A DNA stretch of 64,000 nucleotides, taken from assembly GCA_022453515.1 (NCBI GenBank), contig JAJNNY010000040.1:62001-126000 (forward strand), written 5' to 3'. This stretch comes from Astrocystis sublimbata. Lineage: Eukaryota > Ascomycota > Sordariomycetes > Xylariales > Xylariaceae. A model generated the notes under the pieces. It saw only the letters and a list, made by a program, of their open reading frames with translations. It had not been told where the DNA came from and ran no database searches. Each line of letters begins with the position of its first letter. Position 1 is the first letter of the stretch. The translations under genes and the position numbers were made by a program. This document shows positions 1 through 11,182 of the stretch, in pieces.

Positions 1-690
1 GGAGGTGGTGGAGATAGGAGCAGCCAGTTCCGCATCGATGGCCATATCGACGACGACGCACCCAAGGACTCGATGCCTAGTACGAGGGAGCCGAGTCTTA
101 GGAGCGCGTGGAGTTTTGAGCCGGGTAGTGGGGGGAATGGGGGGAACGGTGATGGGAGGAGTGGAAGAAAAGAGAGAAGTGGTAGTGGAAGCACGGCCTC
201 GTCCTCTCTGCGCCACCGTCAACGTCAAGGTGGAGGCCGTCTGGGTCTGGGTTTGGGCTCGGGTTCGGGCATGGGTGCGAGGAACTCGTCCGCTGGCACA
301 AGACATCGGTATCGCACGGCGCCGACGACGCCGCGGAGTAGGGTCGATGCGACTTTTGCTGGCTCTACTCCTGGTACTGCTGTTGGTGCTACCCCTGGTG
401 GTGGTACATTGCGCTCCTACCCCAGCAGCAGCGCCCTCTCCCTCTCGAGCTCTAACTCGAATCTCAGTGTGCGGAGGGGGACGGGGATTGGGATGGTGGG
501 GACCGGGATGGCGAGACGGGTCAGCGCAAACGACTTCGCGCAGTCGAGAAGACAGTACCCTGCGAGTATGGCGTCGAACAGCAGCTCGAGCGGTGCGAGC
601 TTCAGTCAGGGGTCGGTCATCAGGCTGGCGACGGCGCAGGATCGCGAGGGGGGTACGGGGGGGCTGCCTTATGTGCTAAGGTTTGATTGA
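1..690 (+). CDS. 3' end of a Ser/Gly/Arg-rich protein (partial, enters from the left edge)
   Basis: The reading frame starting at base 1 is open without a methionine requirement and ends at a TGA at 688-690, giving about 229 residues of a C-terminus. It begins with a short mixed segment (RSSQFRIDGHIDDDAPKDS) and then becomes low complexity: Gly/Ser/Arg-rich with several SxS and RRxS stretches, ending in LPYVLRFD. A second overlapping + frame is also open here, but it is explained by the GC-rich composition. The third-position usage and the smooth continuation from base 1 favour the chosen frame. Such tails are common on fungal regulatory proteins and kinases and are probably disordered. No catalytic domain lies inside the window, so no function can be assigned. 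Confidence 0.5.
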   Translation, partial: GGGGDRSSQFRIDGHIDDDAPKDSMPSTREPSLRSAWSFEPGSGGNGGNGDGRSGRKERSGSGSTASSSLRHRQRQGGGRLGLGLGSGSGMGARNSSAGTRHRYRTAPTTPRSRVDATFAGSTPGTAVGATPGGGTLRSYPSSSALSLSSSNSNLSVRRGTGIGMVGTGMARRVSANDFAQSRRQYPASMASNSSSSGASFSQGSVIRLATAQDREGGTGGLPYVLRFD

Positions 691-2087
691 GGGGTTGGTT
701 GGTTGAGTGAGTGATGGAAGTTGATGTGAGTTGGGGATGTCTTGAATCATCCGTTTGCTGATGAGGGGCAGAAGTTGAGTTCGTTGATTGCATTGCGCGG
801 CGTTTTAGCTTGTCCTGGGTGTATCATAGGTTCGTGGCGAACGTGACAATAGATTTAGAAAGTGATGAAGGGGTACAAGAGAATTGCAGTTGCAGTAGTA
901 CACATTCGAAATGATTCCACTGCTGCTAGAGGTTGGTGGTGGTGAGGGTGTCGAAGAGGTGGTGTTCATGGAGAGACTGTGTAAGTGCGCGCGGAAAGGG
1001 TGAGAAAAGGTGAGTGATGTGGGATACTTTTCATAAGGGCTCGGCTCTCTGATGGTCTATCCGAGTCCCTACCATTTCCACTTTTCACCACTTGCGTCGA
1101 CAAATCAGCGTGGCGTTGTGAAACGAAACCAGGCAACAATAAGGCAACCAGACAACTTCACAATGCTCACATGCTAGGCTCACTCCCCGCGCCAAGGCAC
1201 GTCAGCATCGGCAATGCACGCACGTCGTGTGGCGGTGTGTGAGATGGGACGCGTGGGAGGTATCAAGAGCTGGAGAGCGGATATAAGGTCCCGCCCCGCT
1301 GGTCGCTACCGCAGGATGTGCTGCGTGTAGGTCGTAAGCCTAGAAAAATGTCTGTAAATGACAACTTTAGTATTCGCAGGTGGGATCGGCGCTGGGGCCT
1401 GGCGGGCCTGATCTCGGACCAAACAGAGGGCTGCGAGCAAAAAGTTGTTTCCACCCCACGCATGAACCCACTCCCCCATTCTGCACTTCTGGTTTCAACG
1501 CACCTCTCTCTCTGGCCGAGTTTGCGAGGATGTGCATGACAACGTCACTCGGGACGGATGGGATGGATTGCGGGTCGAGACACCCGGGTTGATACTTGGC
1601 GATTGATTCAGTTAGTTCCTTTCGGTCAACGCTAGATTCTATTGCTGATTGGCTGGCTGCGGATGAGGATCTCCCAGCTATACCGGGCCTTTTAAATCCA
1701 TCATCGCGGGCCCACTTATCTTGGTAAGGTCCTATAGCAAGCTCCCAGCACATGGAGGTTCGAATGGTCCAGGGTTCAGGAGCGGCCCACAGGGTGTGTA
1801 AATTAGCGGCAAGTACCTAAGCACTATATCGTGTTTTACTTTAGGGCCACCAAAGACTACCTTGCAAGGTGCTTTCCCTGAAGCTCATGGCCACAGCCCG
1901 CCCCGAAGATATTTGGCTCATTCAGAGAATAATACGATAAACAATAGTTAGGAACTACATTTGAAAATGAGTATATATTAGTTTGGCACGGAACCTATTA
2001 CCGCTCCCTAGATCACTCCCGTGTTCATTCTCTACCTCAGCTTCTCATTCTTGAGTCAACACACTACGCGGAATAATCATTCACACT
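691..2087. other. Intergenic: 3' flank of the left-edge gene and upstream region of small-gene copy A
   Basis: Several short overlapping ORFs at 1263-1753 lack introns, recognisable domains or a plausible start context, and I treat them as chance. An AT-rich stretch with a TATA-like run (tatatatta, about 1972-1980) lies roughly 110 nt before the start of copy A and may be part of its promoter. Nothing else is recognisable. Confidence 0.5.
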
Positions 2088-2586
2088 ATGGACAACTCGT
2101 CGACCACCCCTATGGTTCACGGGTAGGACCCCTTCCTCGAATGACTTTTCTATTTGTCTTTTAATGCACCTTTTCTCCCTCCATGTTCCTTCCTAATCTT
2201 TCTTCCCATTCGTGTGTTCCTATTTCATTTTATCTACACCGTCAACCCCACTTACCCCTAAGAAACACTTACCAGTCTACATGATCGCGCATTAAGTACA
2301 CTCTATTAACAGTGCCTCGTGTTTAAATAGCAACCAGCCCACAAAGCCACCTCACATGTACTCGACACCAACCAATACCACTACCCTCCGCGCGCAAGCA
2401 GTGCAATCCTACATGTCCACAAGGAACGAAGGGGGTGACTCCATTACCGCGCTGGGCGTCCGAGGCTTGACCGCTGAGCAAAGCGTGGCAGAGCGTTCTT
2501 CTCAGGTAGCTCGGGACCTTGCAAGGAACAGTGCCATCTTGCAGAGCGGCCATGGGGATGCGCATGGGCAGAATGGTGCATGGTGA
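2088..2586 (+). CDS. Small two-exon gene, family copy A (orphan family, unknown function)
   Basis: Exon 1 is 2088-2122 (35 nt, peptide MDNSSTTPMVHG). The intron is 2123-2330 (donor GTAGGA, acceptor ATAG). Exon 2 is 2331-2586, and codon phase 2 is kept across the junction. The product is 96 residues with no signal peptide or membrane segment. Residues 38-57 carry the family motif (SYMSTRNEGGDSITALGVRG), followed by an amphipathic-looking segment with ERSSQVARDLARNS. The same exon layout, phase and motif recur in three - strand copies at 6.1-11.2 kb, which is the main evidence that this is a gene. A second intron-like element (GTGAGT at 2583, branch CTGAC, acceptor TTATAG at 2647) overlaps the stop; splicing it also produces a TGA at once, so the product hardly changes. 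I do not recognise the family. Confidence 0.6.
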
Positions 2587-5500
2587 GTCCTGCCTTAGCC
2601 AACATCACGTGGTTCGATTATCTGTGTACTGACGTACATTGTTATAGATGCCGATGGGATGTGCCAATGCCAATAATCTCCTACTGTAAATCCCTGACAA
2701 TGTTCAGACGATTCCACCCAAGATGGATCCTTGCAGGGCCAGGGATAAGACACTGCCACATGGGGGAACGGTGCCGATCGTGGAACGGCGGGGTGGGTGG
2801 CCAATGGGATGCCCTGACTTACAGCGCAATACAATGCTTTGTCGAACCTTGAACCCTCGCACGTGTCGAACACTTTTCTGTCTTGAAAATATCCCGCGTA
2901 AGACAATGACCAATCGGTATGCTCATATGCTCTTATCTGGCACTATTCGTGTGCAACTACCTACCTTAGGTAGGTAGATACGCACTTCCTGAACTACTCA
3001 TTCGACAATGGCATTCAAACAGTCGCCAGATCCCAACCTAGCACCGATCTTGGCCCAGATCCTAGTGCGGCCTACTTTCGGGGCGGGCCATGCTGCGCAC
3101 TAGTGCCAGCCGAGGCCCAAACTTTCACTAAAGCTGAATCTGAACCAGCACCTGTTCCCAGGCGAGTCAGGCTATCATGCTCCTATCGTCGAATAAGCTC
3201 AAAGTCATCAGATGGCGCGCATCTTAACAACACATAATGTGTGCAATTGCAGCATAGCTCGCAGCCCAGCTTATTTCGAAACCCTGCACGAATAAAACGG
3301 TGTCTGTCACCTAGAGTCATGATTGCTTTGAATTTGCTTGGTATTTCGCACCTATGCAACAATTGTCATTCATCGTGCTATTAAGTACGTATAGTCAGTC
3401 ACTACTGCTATAAGTGAAATCCACATATGGTGAATTGTGGGCACATCATAAACACATCAAAGTACTCGTAGCTCCCGCCACAAGGCACAGCACCAGTCTT
3501 GATGTGGCTAGACTGAGGAATTAGACAAGCTGAAAACTCCTGCTCGGTAATCTGACAGACCCGTGCATTTTCTCCACTTCTGCTTGGTTGCCCATTTCGA
3601 GGATTGACCCAGGCGTGGATCCCAGGTGTAACGATACAGCGCCACTCAGGTGTGTGTGGTGATTGTTCCCACTGCGTTGATCAATTCAACTTCACTGAAT
3701 GGATGGCAACGCGTAAGTTGTGTTTCGACTTATGCGGGATGGGTGCGACCTTGTAAAGGACCCAGACGATTGAACTGCAAGGACAAATCCGAGGTGTCGC
3801 ACAATAGGTCACGTAAAGAGCGGATCTTGCTAGAGAAGATAACTGAGGTTACGAACTAGGTTTGCTTGGCATTCTTGTCGCCTGAATTGAGTGGTACATG
3901 TCTGACCCGCGATTGGATTTCACTCCGTTTCCTGCTGTCTCTGATGTAATTGTACATTACGCCGCAGAGATTGCGGAAATCTAGAACTCGCGTTGAGTCC
4001 ACTACGCCCTACACCCTGGCCTCTGCATCTGAAGAAGAAGCTTGCAGCCATAGATCACCTGCACCACACCTTCAAATAAGCATCCACCATGATCCGAGGC
4101 TACAGGACTCTTGACAAGAAACTTAAGCTAGGGCAAGGTAAAGTGTTGGCCACCGAAATATGTGCAATCCCCAAATTTTACAGGGATCTAGCACCGACGG
4201 TACGGGTAGATGTGGGTGGTCCCAGCTGAGTTTCAGCTCGGCTCTGTCTTTCTAGCTAGGCTCTATCGGTGACAGATTTGGCATGTTGCATCACATTATC
4301 CTACATAATTAGTACCGGTTGAGTTGTCAACGCTTCCTAAAGCAGGGCTAATTAATAGATATACACGTAAGTATCCGACCCTGCTGAGTTGGCTTTCTAG
4401 TACACGTAGGACGCCACATGGGCTAATTATCATCATTCCTAAGCCACCCCGCATTTGCCCTTCCAATGTACCAATCTCGGGGACTCGTAGGGAAATCTCC
4501 TGAACATTAGGGAACCTGGCACCTGGTCCGTGGAGTACGGTGATCTAATTTAGATAGGGCTTTCTATGTATATATCTAACGCAGCTTTACTAAGTTCATA
4601 TCAATGCTTTAAGCGCAGAAAGCAATTTTGCCTCGTAAGTAAAGTCAAGATAGATACATGCTTAGGATCGAGTAGCGCTCGCAATTCTTGGATTTCCTAT
4701 TGCATAACCTAAAGTACACTTGTGCGCTGTGTGTGTATGTGTGAAACAATAATTACCCTCAGGAACTACTGACGAGGCTGCTCAATCGTCTATGCACCGC
4801 CTTTATTGATTTAGAAAAGCAAGGATTGAGGCTCGCCTAGGTAGCGTTCCTCTGAGTGATCACCAAATCCGTCAACAGATCGCGATAGATGCGGCTCAAG
4901 GGTTAGCCGAATGCCGTGACGAAACCGACGAGCTGCGACTTTTCGCCTACCTAAGGTACGCGGGACACGGTATGGGGTACCGGAGGGTGGGATGCTTGAT
5001 GCTACAGTGGCCTTCACGCCTTAAGGAACCGCATTAGGATGCGCAATGCATGCGATGCAAGTTGGCAATATATCAAGAGGGGTAATTAGCATTCGGAAGC
5101 AAAAGCGCGCTCGTGCCGCTGGCCAAGTATGTCACGAGTGGGCTTGAAAGTGCGCAACGATGATTGTGATGGTGCAGGTGATGGCGTGGTATATGCCTGT
5201 CTACTTGGCAATGATCAAGCCTTGATCATCAAGGCTCAGGTGGCTCTCCGGGCTAATTTTGCAGTTAAGTTCCCAAGGCAGAATGTGAAGTTCCCCCAAC
5301 TCAGCTGACCGTAGCTGCGGAGATTTGTGACCCTAGCCGTGCAATACCTACTTGCTATCGTTTCCTAGGAAACAATGCGCGATAGGGCCCAAGTTGTTCC
5401 AACTCATAATATCAAATAGATGAATTAGCAAGATTGTATACAATAAGTGTCAAAAATGAAGTGCGTGATAGCATCAAAAATTCCTAAGCCGTACTTACTT

Positions 5501-6074
5501 AGCGGTGTCGTACACTTAAATCGTTGTACTAGTACTAAGCAGGTGCGGGTAGATTGTGTGCACAAGGATCTCGGAACGGAAAGAAGAAGAGTCGATTGAG
5601 ACGCAAAATAACAAACACAAAACACGGTGCGTAAAATCATTAGATACGGACTATATGCGTTACCCCTGGTCAAGATAGATACTCGTGGGCCGTTAGCTGC
5701 CGTTAACCTTGTACTGTAGCGTGGAACTAAATCTGGGATCTGCTCGGATCGCGCCGAGGATTGGTCCACGCCAGTTCGGGTCCCATGTTATCTACCCTGC
5801 CCCTGCCCAAGCTATAATTAACTGGCGCGCATCGCAAAGCGTTCTGTTTGATAATGAGATGCCTGCCCTTAGCACCCTTGGCCACCTTCACTGTTCATTG
5901 TTCCACTCTCTTTCGTCATAGTATGAATGTCAGATGGCTGCTTGACCCAATGCAGGGACAGCCAAGCCCGCATACTACTCCACTGTATTGAAAGATCTAT
6001 TAGTACTCTGACCGAATGAGGCTTTTAAGGGTGCTACTAATATAGAGGTTGAAGACAACTTACATACGGGCTCC
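2587..6074. other. Intergenic, gene-poor
   Basis: No convincing gene is seen. The stretch contains a perfect 9-bp inverted repeat with a 3-nt spacer (2957-2977) and the downstream flank of copy B (about 5.7-6.07 kb), which resembles the flanks of copies C and D. Small ORFs at 2595-2977, 3650-3859, 4811-5017 and 5425-5769 show no family resemblance. Confidence 0.5.
2957..2977. repeat. Perfect inverted repeat of the ACCTAGGT-like intergenic class
   Basis: CTACCTACC, a TTA spacer, then GGTAGGTAG: nine paired bases on each side. Related short palindromes (TACCTAGGTA core) recur between genes across the window. Confidence 0.7.
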
Positions 6075-6717
6075 CTAAGCCCCGGAGTTGCTGCTACTGT
6101 GATATTGCTTCAAGCTGCTCGTAACGCTGCGAACCACCTCAGCATGGCGATCTGCAACGCTTGACTTTGCGTCGGTTCCGCGCTCGCTGAGGGAAGTGAC
6201 AGAATCACCGCCTCCGTTGAGGGTTGCCATATAGGAGTGCACTCGCTCCTGGGAAAGGGAGGAGTTGTTCGAATTCGGGGATAGATTGGAGAAGGCGTGA
6301 GGTGGTTTGGCTGCATGGCCTCTGTGTTGGAAATCCTACGTCAGCACATCTAGCATAGCGGCGTAATGGGACCGTAAGGACATGTTAAGGAAAATTCAAC
6401 AAGGAAGCAAGGTATATCAAGAGGCATGCCGAGGCACAGTGAGGGGCATGTACTATGTCGGGATTTTGGGATGAGGGCGATTGCGGGGTATGTTCACTAG
6501 TTGTTGGGGAGGTAGTGTAGCATTATAACTAGCCCACTAGGTACATGAACAAGTGTAAAACAAATGTAACATTATCATCAATGGGGGGGGGGGGGGTGAA
6601 CCTTCTAAATAGTACGCGAGGCCGGAGTGAATGAATGGTTAGATAAACAAGTAAAAGGGAAAAGAAAAAGGAGATTTTCTACCCATTCATCATGGACGCA
6701 GTAGTTGACTGATCCAT
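6075..6717 (-). CDS. Small two-exon gene, family copy B (intact)
   Basis: On the minus strand, exon 1 is 6717-6683 (35 nt, MDQSTTASMMNG) and the intron is 6682-6322 (donor GTAGAA, branch GCTGAC, acceptor ACACAG). Exon 2 is 6321-6075 and ends in TAG. Phase 2 is kept, giving 93 residues. The centre reads HSYMATLNGGGDSVTSL, followed by ADRHAEVVRSVTSSLKQY, which could form a helix; the tail is Ser/Asn-rich. There is no signal peptide. The frame is free of stops across both exons and agrees with copies A, C and D, so this is the best preserved member. The 361-nt intron is the longest clearly defined one in the family and contains a run of 14 G on the + strand. Function unknown. Confidence 0.65.
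6583..6596. repeat. Homopolymer run of 14 G (14 C in the sense of copy B's intron)
   Basis: Direct reading. It lies inside the predicted intron of small-gene copy B. Length may be affected by sequencing slippage. Confidence 0.8.
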
Positions 6718-8499
6718 TATTGTTGTAGTAGTGATTATTTATCGCGGAAGCTAAGGAGCCAGCGATTTAATATCAAGTTAAAGGGGGGTTTCAAATGTCA
6801 AGTAGAATTTAATACTCTCGAAGGGATGAAGCAGCCCAGTTAGAAATATACTAAAATATATCAAAGAAGGAGAAAGATGTAAAGAACTCGTTTCCGAGGG
6901 CCAACCGCCTAAGTTGAAACGGGAGGAACCCTCCTTTTATATTGATAACTTGCACAGCTAGAGAGCTGATTGGAGAGGCTGCACGAGTGTGAGAGTACGT
7001 ATATCGATTCCGGCCGCACTCTCTCGGCCGCCTAACTGCCCGCGGATGCTTTATTCGACATACCATGGCGACAGTAGTTTACCTAAGTACTCGGTCACTA
7101 CGCAAAGAATACATATGTGGTCAGAGTAACTAAACTCTCTTAGGTTATAAAAACGTTAAGGTCCCTGTACCTGGTTCGTACCTAGCGAGTAGAGATACCC
7201 TGGCGGATGTGTATGCATGTTTCCGCAGGTAATCCATTTGATCTCCCAATCGTATATTGCTATAGCGCGCAAGATTTCCTCATTCGTGAAGGGTCCAACG
7301 CACGCCGCCACGCATGTTATGCACAAACGGTTGGCCGGCCTCCAAGCTCCTGCAGATAGGCGGTGGACCCTTGCTAGACCCTGACTGGCCTGCTGATCTA
7401 GTCCCGGACTGGGTCGAACAAGGCCATGATCCTTGGACTCCTTGTCTGCCTCCTGTCTGACCAACATATCGTCGAGCCTCGTCCCGCTTGCTACTACTTA
7501 TCTTGTATGATTCAAAACCTCGTAGCCACTCAACTGAAGGCTGGCCACCCCGCAACTATTTAGTGGGAGAGGGTTCTCCCTTCCGTTTGACCCACATAGT
7601 CTGAGTTAGCGTGTCTATTAGGAGTGCACTGCACCCTATAGGAATAATTACGGCCTTCAGATCCCAGAGTCTTATGATCCACCACCTGCAATTTTCCACT
7701 CGTCCACGGTTGTGTCATAGCCTGCCTAGCAGACTTGGAGTGCCTGACCGACCTTCATCTTCAGCTATGAGTTGGGGTTAGTGATATAGTTAGGATCAAC
7801 GCCCCAACCCGACGTTCAAGATAACTCGCCTGAGGTGCCTAACCATCTGAATGTGGGCCCAAGACCGTGGGAATGCGCGTATTGTTCGAGCCCAGGGCTA
7901 TTGCAGGTGGATCGGCAGGGATCTCGCGGTAGGGGCCCAAAAAGAATAATGAGATTATGAGTGGGAGCATTAATGGTCCTATGCATCATGATACTAGTAG
8001 ATTGAACTTCTTCGCATTCATTTAAGGCATCAGAATGACTTTGTTACATAATGGTCGCTCTTGTTAATTCTTCTGTAAACAAGGTTCTTAGTAGTGTGGT
8101 TCTATGCCTTTAGAACTTAGCGTTCTATAGTAGTGACCTTGTTAATCTGAGCACTATACGAAAACGAGTAAAGTCATAATTTTAGGAGATAATAATAGGT
8201 TTTTGCGCGCAAGTATCTTTAATATTCTGAATATATACCTAGTTTTAATAGATACCTAAAACAGTGTGCGTTAAATTGCTAGGAACGTGTTGACCCCGGT
8301 CTCGATAGGTACGTACCCGTCCCCTCGCTGTCTTGAGATCTGCATCAGATCGCGCCCAAGATAGCCCCACGACCGGTCGCCTAGGGTATAGCCAAGTCCC
8401 TTGTACCCCACCAACGCGGCGACTATAGAGATCTGTTAGTACAACAACAAGCAGGGGCATTGATCGTGACTTCGACATGGCAGAAACGTACAGAGGTTC
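6718..8499. other. Intergenic: upstream of copy B and downstream of copy C
   Basis: It contains the TATA-like promoter of copy B (about 6933) and the downstream flank of copy C (from about 8.3 kb). ORFs at 7156-7555 have no recognisable content and are treated as chance. Confidence 0.5.
6931..6944 (-). promoter_or_regulatory. TATA-like element upstream of copy B
   Basis: On the minus strand the element reads ATATAAAAGGAG, about 220 nt upstream of the copy B start codon. Copies C and D have an ACATAAAAG element at a comparable distance. Confidence 0.4.
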
Positions 8500-8877
8500 C
8501 TAGGTTCCGGTGTTGCCGCCACGATATTGATTTAAGCTATCCGTGACACTGCGAATCACCCCAGCACGGCGGTCTGATATACCAGCGTCCGAGGCAACTC
8601 GTACGCCAAGCGCAGTAACAGAATCGCCGCCTCCATTCTTAGTTGCCATATATGAGCTTACTTGTTGCTGTGATAGCGTAGAGTTATTCGAGCTCGGCGG
8701 TGAGTTGGAGAAGGTGTGCGGCGGTTTCACTGCTTGGTCGCTATATCAACCAATATATGTTAGCATATTATGCATGTCTCGAGAGTTGAATATGTCGCAT
8801 GCTGGATCTCGAGCGAAGACGAAAAGAAAGGTAGTGCTTTTATCCGTTGATGATAGAGGCAGTAGTTGACCCACCAT
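8500..8877 (-). pseudogene. Small-gene family copy C, disrupted
   Basis: Exon 2 (8740-8500, ending TAG) is open and carries SSYMATKNGGGDSVTALGVR followed by SDRRAGVIRSVTDSLNQY, clearly the family peptide. It is preceded by an acceptor (ATATAG) in the family phase. The exon-1 relic at 8877-8844 aligns with the 35-nt exons of the other copies but is 34 nt, one base short after the third codon. Its splice donor reads AT instead of GT (GG|ATAAAA against GG|GTAAGA in copy D). Either change alone would prevent the family protein from being made from the usual start. The G-to-A donor change fits RIP-type or ordinary decay. Use of an alternative start cannot be excluded. Confidence 0.6.
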
Positions 8878-10563
8878 GCTGACTGTGGTAGTGGTTTGAT
8901 CTAGCAGTGTCAGGCGAGCAAGTAGACCAATTAGAGAGAGAGAGAAATGAGGCAACGTTAATATATACAACAGAAAGTGTAGGTGAGTATATGTTAAGAA
9001 ATCTGTGTCAAGCGAGATGCTTTAAAAAGATCAATAGAAGGAGGTAATGTGTAATGATCTTGTATTCTGTGACTCGCATCAACGGATCTAAAGGGCAGAT
9101 GCTCCCCTTTTATGTTCGAAGGCCCCATGACGATTCCGTCTTCCAAGGAGAAAACATAAGGCAACAACTAATAGGAAGGCTCTACACGCGGCAATTTTCA
9201 TACCAACAAGTGTGTAAATAGACAGTGAGTTGCATAGGAAGAGAGGAGCTCGAAGGGTAGTGCCAAGCCTGACCCCAATCTAGGTATAGAGACAGCTACT
9301 TAAGCATCTACTGTGAGTGTACTAGTCAGCTCTATAAGCTAGGTTCAATATCGTCATATGACTTTACATCCAAAGGGTACCCCCAATGTAGCTGGGGTTA
9401 TCTTTCTAAATACCTCTACTAGTAAGAAGGAACGCCTGCAAAAGAACGGCGTAGCACTCTAAACCCTGATCATCTCTCTACACTGAACTTCTGAGGCTTT
9501 ACGCTGAGGTCCACTGATAAGCATGCGTCAGACGACGTGGCAGCTGAAGCCTCACAGCTGCCTAGAGGCTGCCCTATAAGAGACCGCCTGTAGGTAAAAT
9601 CGTTTATATAAGTGCTGGGCGACTCCCAAGGTTGGGTTATACAACTTTCCTTTTCCCGAGGAAAACTCAACTATGTGCTCGGGACGGCCACGTGCTATAT
9701 GTCTCAGGCCCGCATAGTCTTTGGTGATAGAGGTATCGCGGGTCTTTGACCGATCTGTACGGCAATTCAATCGTGTTATACAAGGGTACTAGACTTCGTC
9801 GTGCAGCTTACTCGCAAACCCCATGCTTTGGTATGTCACAATAGCTTCCCACCAAATCAATATATCGCACGGTACTACAAGCCAATCGTGTCATATGTAT
9901 CCTGGTGAGCGATTGGGTGTTGTCCCTGCTGTCGCTGTTGGGGCTAAGTTCGCTGCGTTATAGGTGCGATTCGCTGTGGTGGACCGTTGCATTCAGCAGT
10001 GGTACGTAACTGTTCTCAGGAGCGCATCGTGATAGCCGCGTGTTGGTTTATGGGGCTCTTTTGCAGCATCGTGCGGGAATGTGTAGAGTCGAAGTCACAT
10101 AGTCGCAGTGAGGGACGGTGTTTCAATTGAGGTCAATGTAATTCAAGAAAGACGCAAGTTAAAACAACCGTGCGTAAAGCTATATGCAAATCAATGATCC
10201 TTGTTGCACCCCCTAGTCCGAGTACCCGCCCACTGCCGCCAACCTTAAAGGGTGGAACTACTGTAAGCTCCCGCAATTAGTTTGTAGATCGCTCCGTCCA
10301 TAAATCCGAGATCTGCTGATAGGTGCTATCATTCGATCTTAGGTCTATTCGGCTTGCTTATGCTGTTGTATCTAGCATGTATCGCCAGGAGCAGCGCTTT
10401 AAACTGGGAATCCCAGGAAAGATAGTAAAGCTTAAGCCTAAGCACCCCTGGCCATTTACCCCTCGTTCGCCAAAGCATGGGATCCCAGCTGGACGATTAA
10501 CGACTTGACATGACCCAATGCAGGTACAGCCAAGCCCTGTACTCCACGATCTATAGAGATCTG
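8878..10563. other. Intergenic: upstream of copy C and downstream of copy D
   Basis: It contains the shared promoter block of copy C near 9092-9124 and the downstream flank of copy D (from about 10.3 kb). No further gene is recognised. Confidence 0.5.
9092..9124 (-). promoter_or_regulatory. Promoter block of copy C shared with copy D
   Basis: The + strand reads agggcagatgctcccc, then ttttatgttcgaaggcc. Copy D has gagggcagaggctct, then tcttttatgttggaggc. On the minus strand this is an ACATAAAAG TATA-like element about 220 nt before the start codon position. Preservation alongside the exons supports a real transcription unit. Confidence 0.5.
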
Positions 10564-11182
10564 TTAGTGCACCGATGAAACAGGAACAATAAACATGTGA
10601 CATTGACAAAGCACACCAGCATGCCGGTCCGATACACTTGCGTCCGGGGCGACCCCTCGGACGCCGAGCGCAGTGACGGAATCGCCGCCTCCATTCTTAG
10701 TCGACATATAGGAGTGCACTCGTTGTTGGGAGAGGGAGGGGTTATTCGAAGTCAAATGGGAGAAGGTATGCGACGGCTTAGTTCCAGCCTCGCTACACCA
10801 GAGATTATGTGTTAGTATACGAAGTATGTCATGATCTCATCTGAAGATCAAAGGAAGTGTGAAGAAGGAATAAAGTTTGATGGGTAAGTAAGAGGGACAC
10901 GTCAGTGTACTGTCACAATATTAAAATGCAGCCATTTGCCGTGACACTGCGAGGAGAGTCAAAGATCTGACCACATCTGCAGTCAAATATTTGAACAGAG
11001 CGGTGGCAGATTCAAAGACGAATATGTAACGTCTCGAAAAGGTGACAACATGAGAACGGCGGCAAAGGGAGGGGGGGTAGGCAAGATCCAAAGTCTAGAC
11101 AGGACGAAAGGATCAAGACAGATGGGAAGACATGGAATTGATCTTACCCAGTCATGTTAGAGGCAGTAGTGGTCCCAGACAT
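10564..11182 (-). CDS. Small two-exon gene, family copy D (altered C-terminus)
   Basis: Exon 1 is 11182-11148 (35 nt, MSGTTTASNMTG) with donor GTAAGA. The intron is 11147-10793, with branch TACTAAC and acceptor GTGTAG. Exon 2 is 10792-10564, ending TAA. Phase 2 is kept and the product is 87 residues. The central motif is present (HSYMSTKNGGGDSVTALGVR), then PDASVSDRHAGV. From that point the sequence leaves the family pattern: aligning the DNA with copy C shows one extra base just after the GTG codon of AGV, so the tail reads LCQCHMFIVPVSSVH instead of an IRSVTDSL-like helix. It may be translated with a new tail or be an early pseudogene. Confidence 0.55.

Noticed and set aside
1263..1753. Overlapping ORFs on both strands
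   Set aside because: No homology-like motifs and no intron or start context; chance in moderately GC-rich DNA.
2583..2647. Second intron in small-gene copy A
   Set aside because: Signals are good, but splicing gives an immediate stop, so the coding prediction is practically unchanged; noted in the feature but not used for its end.
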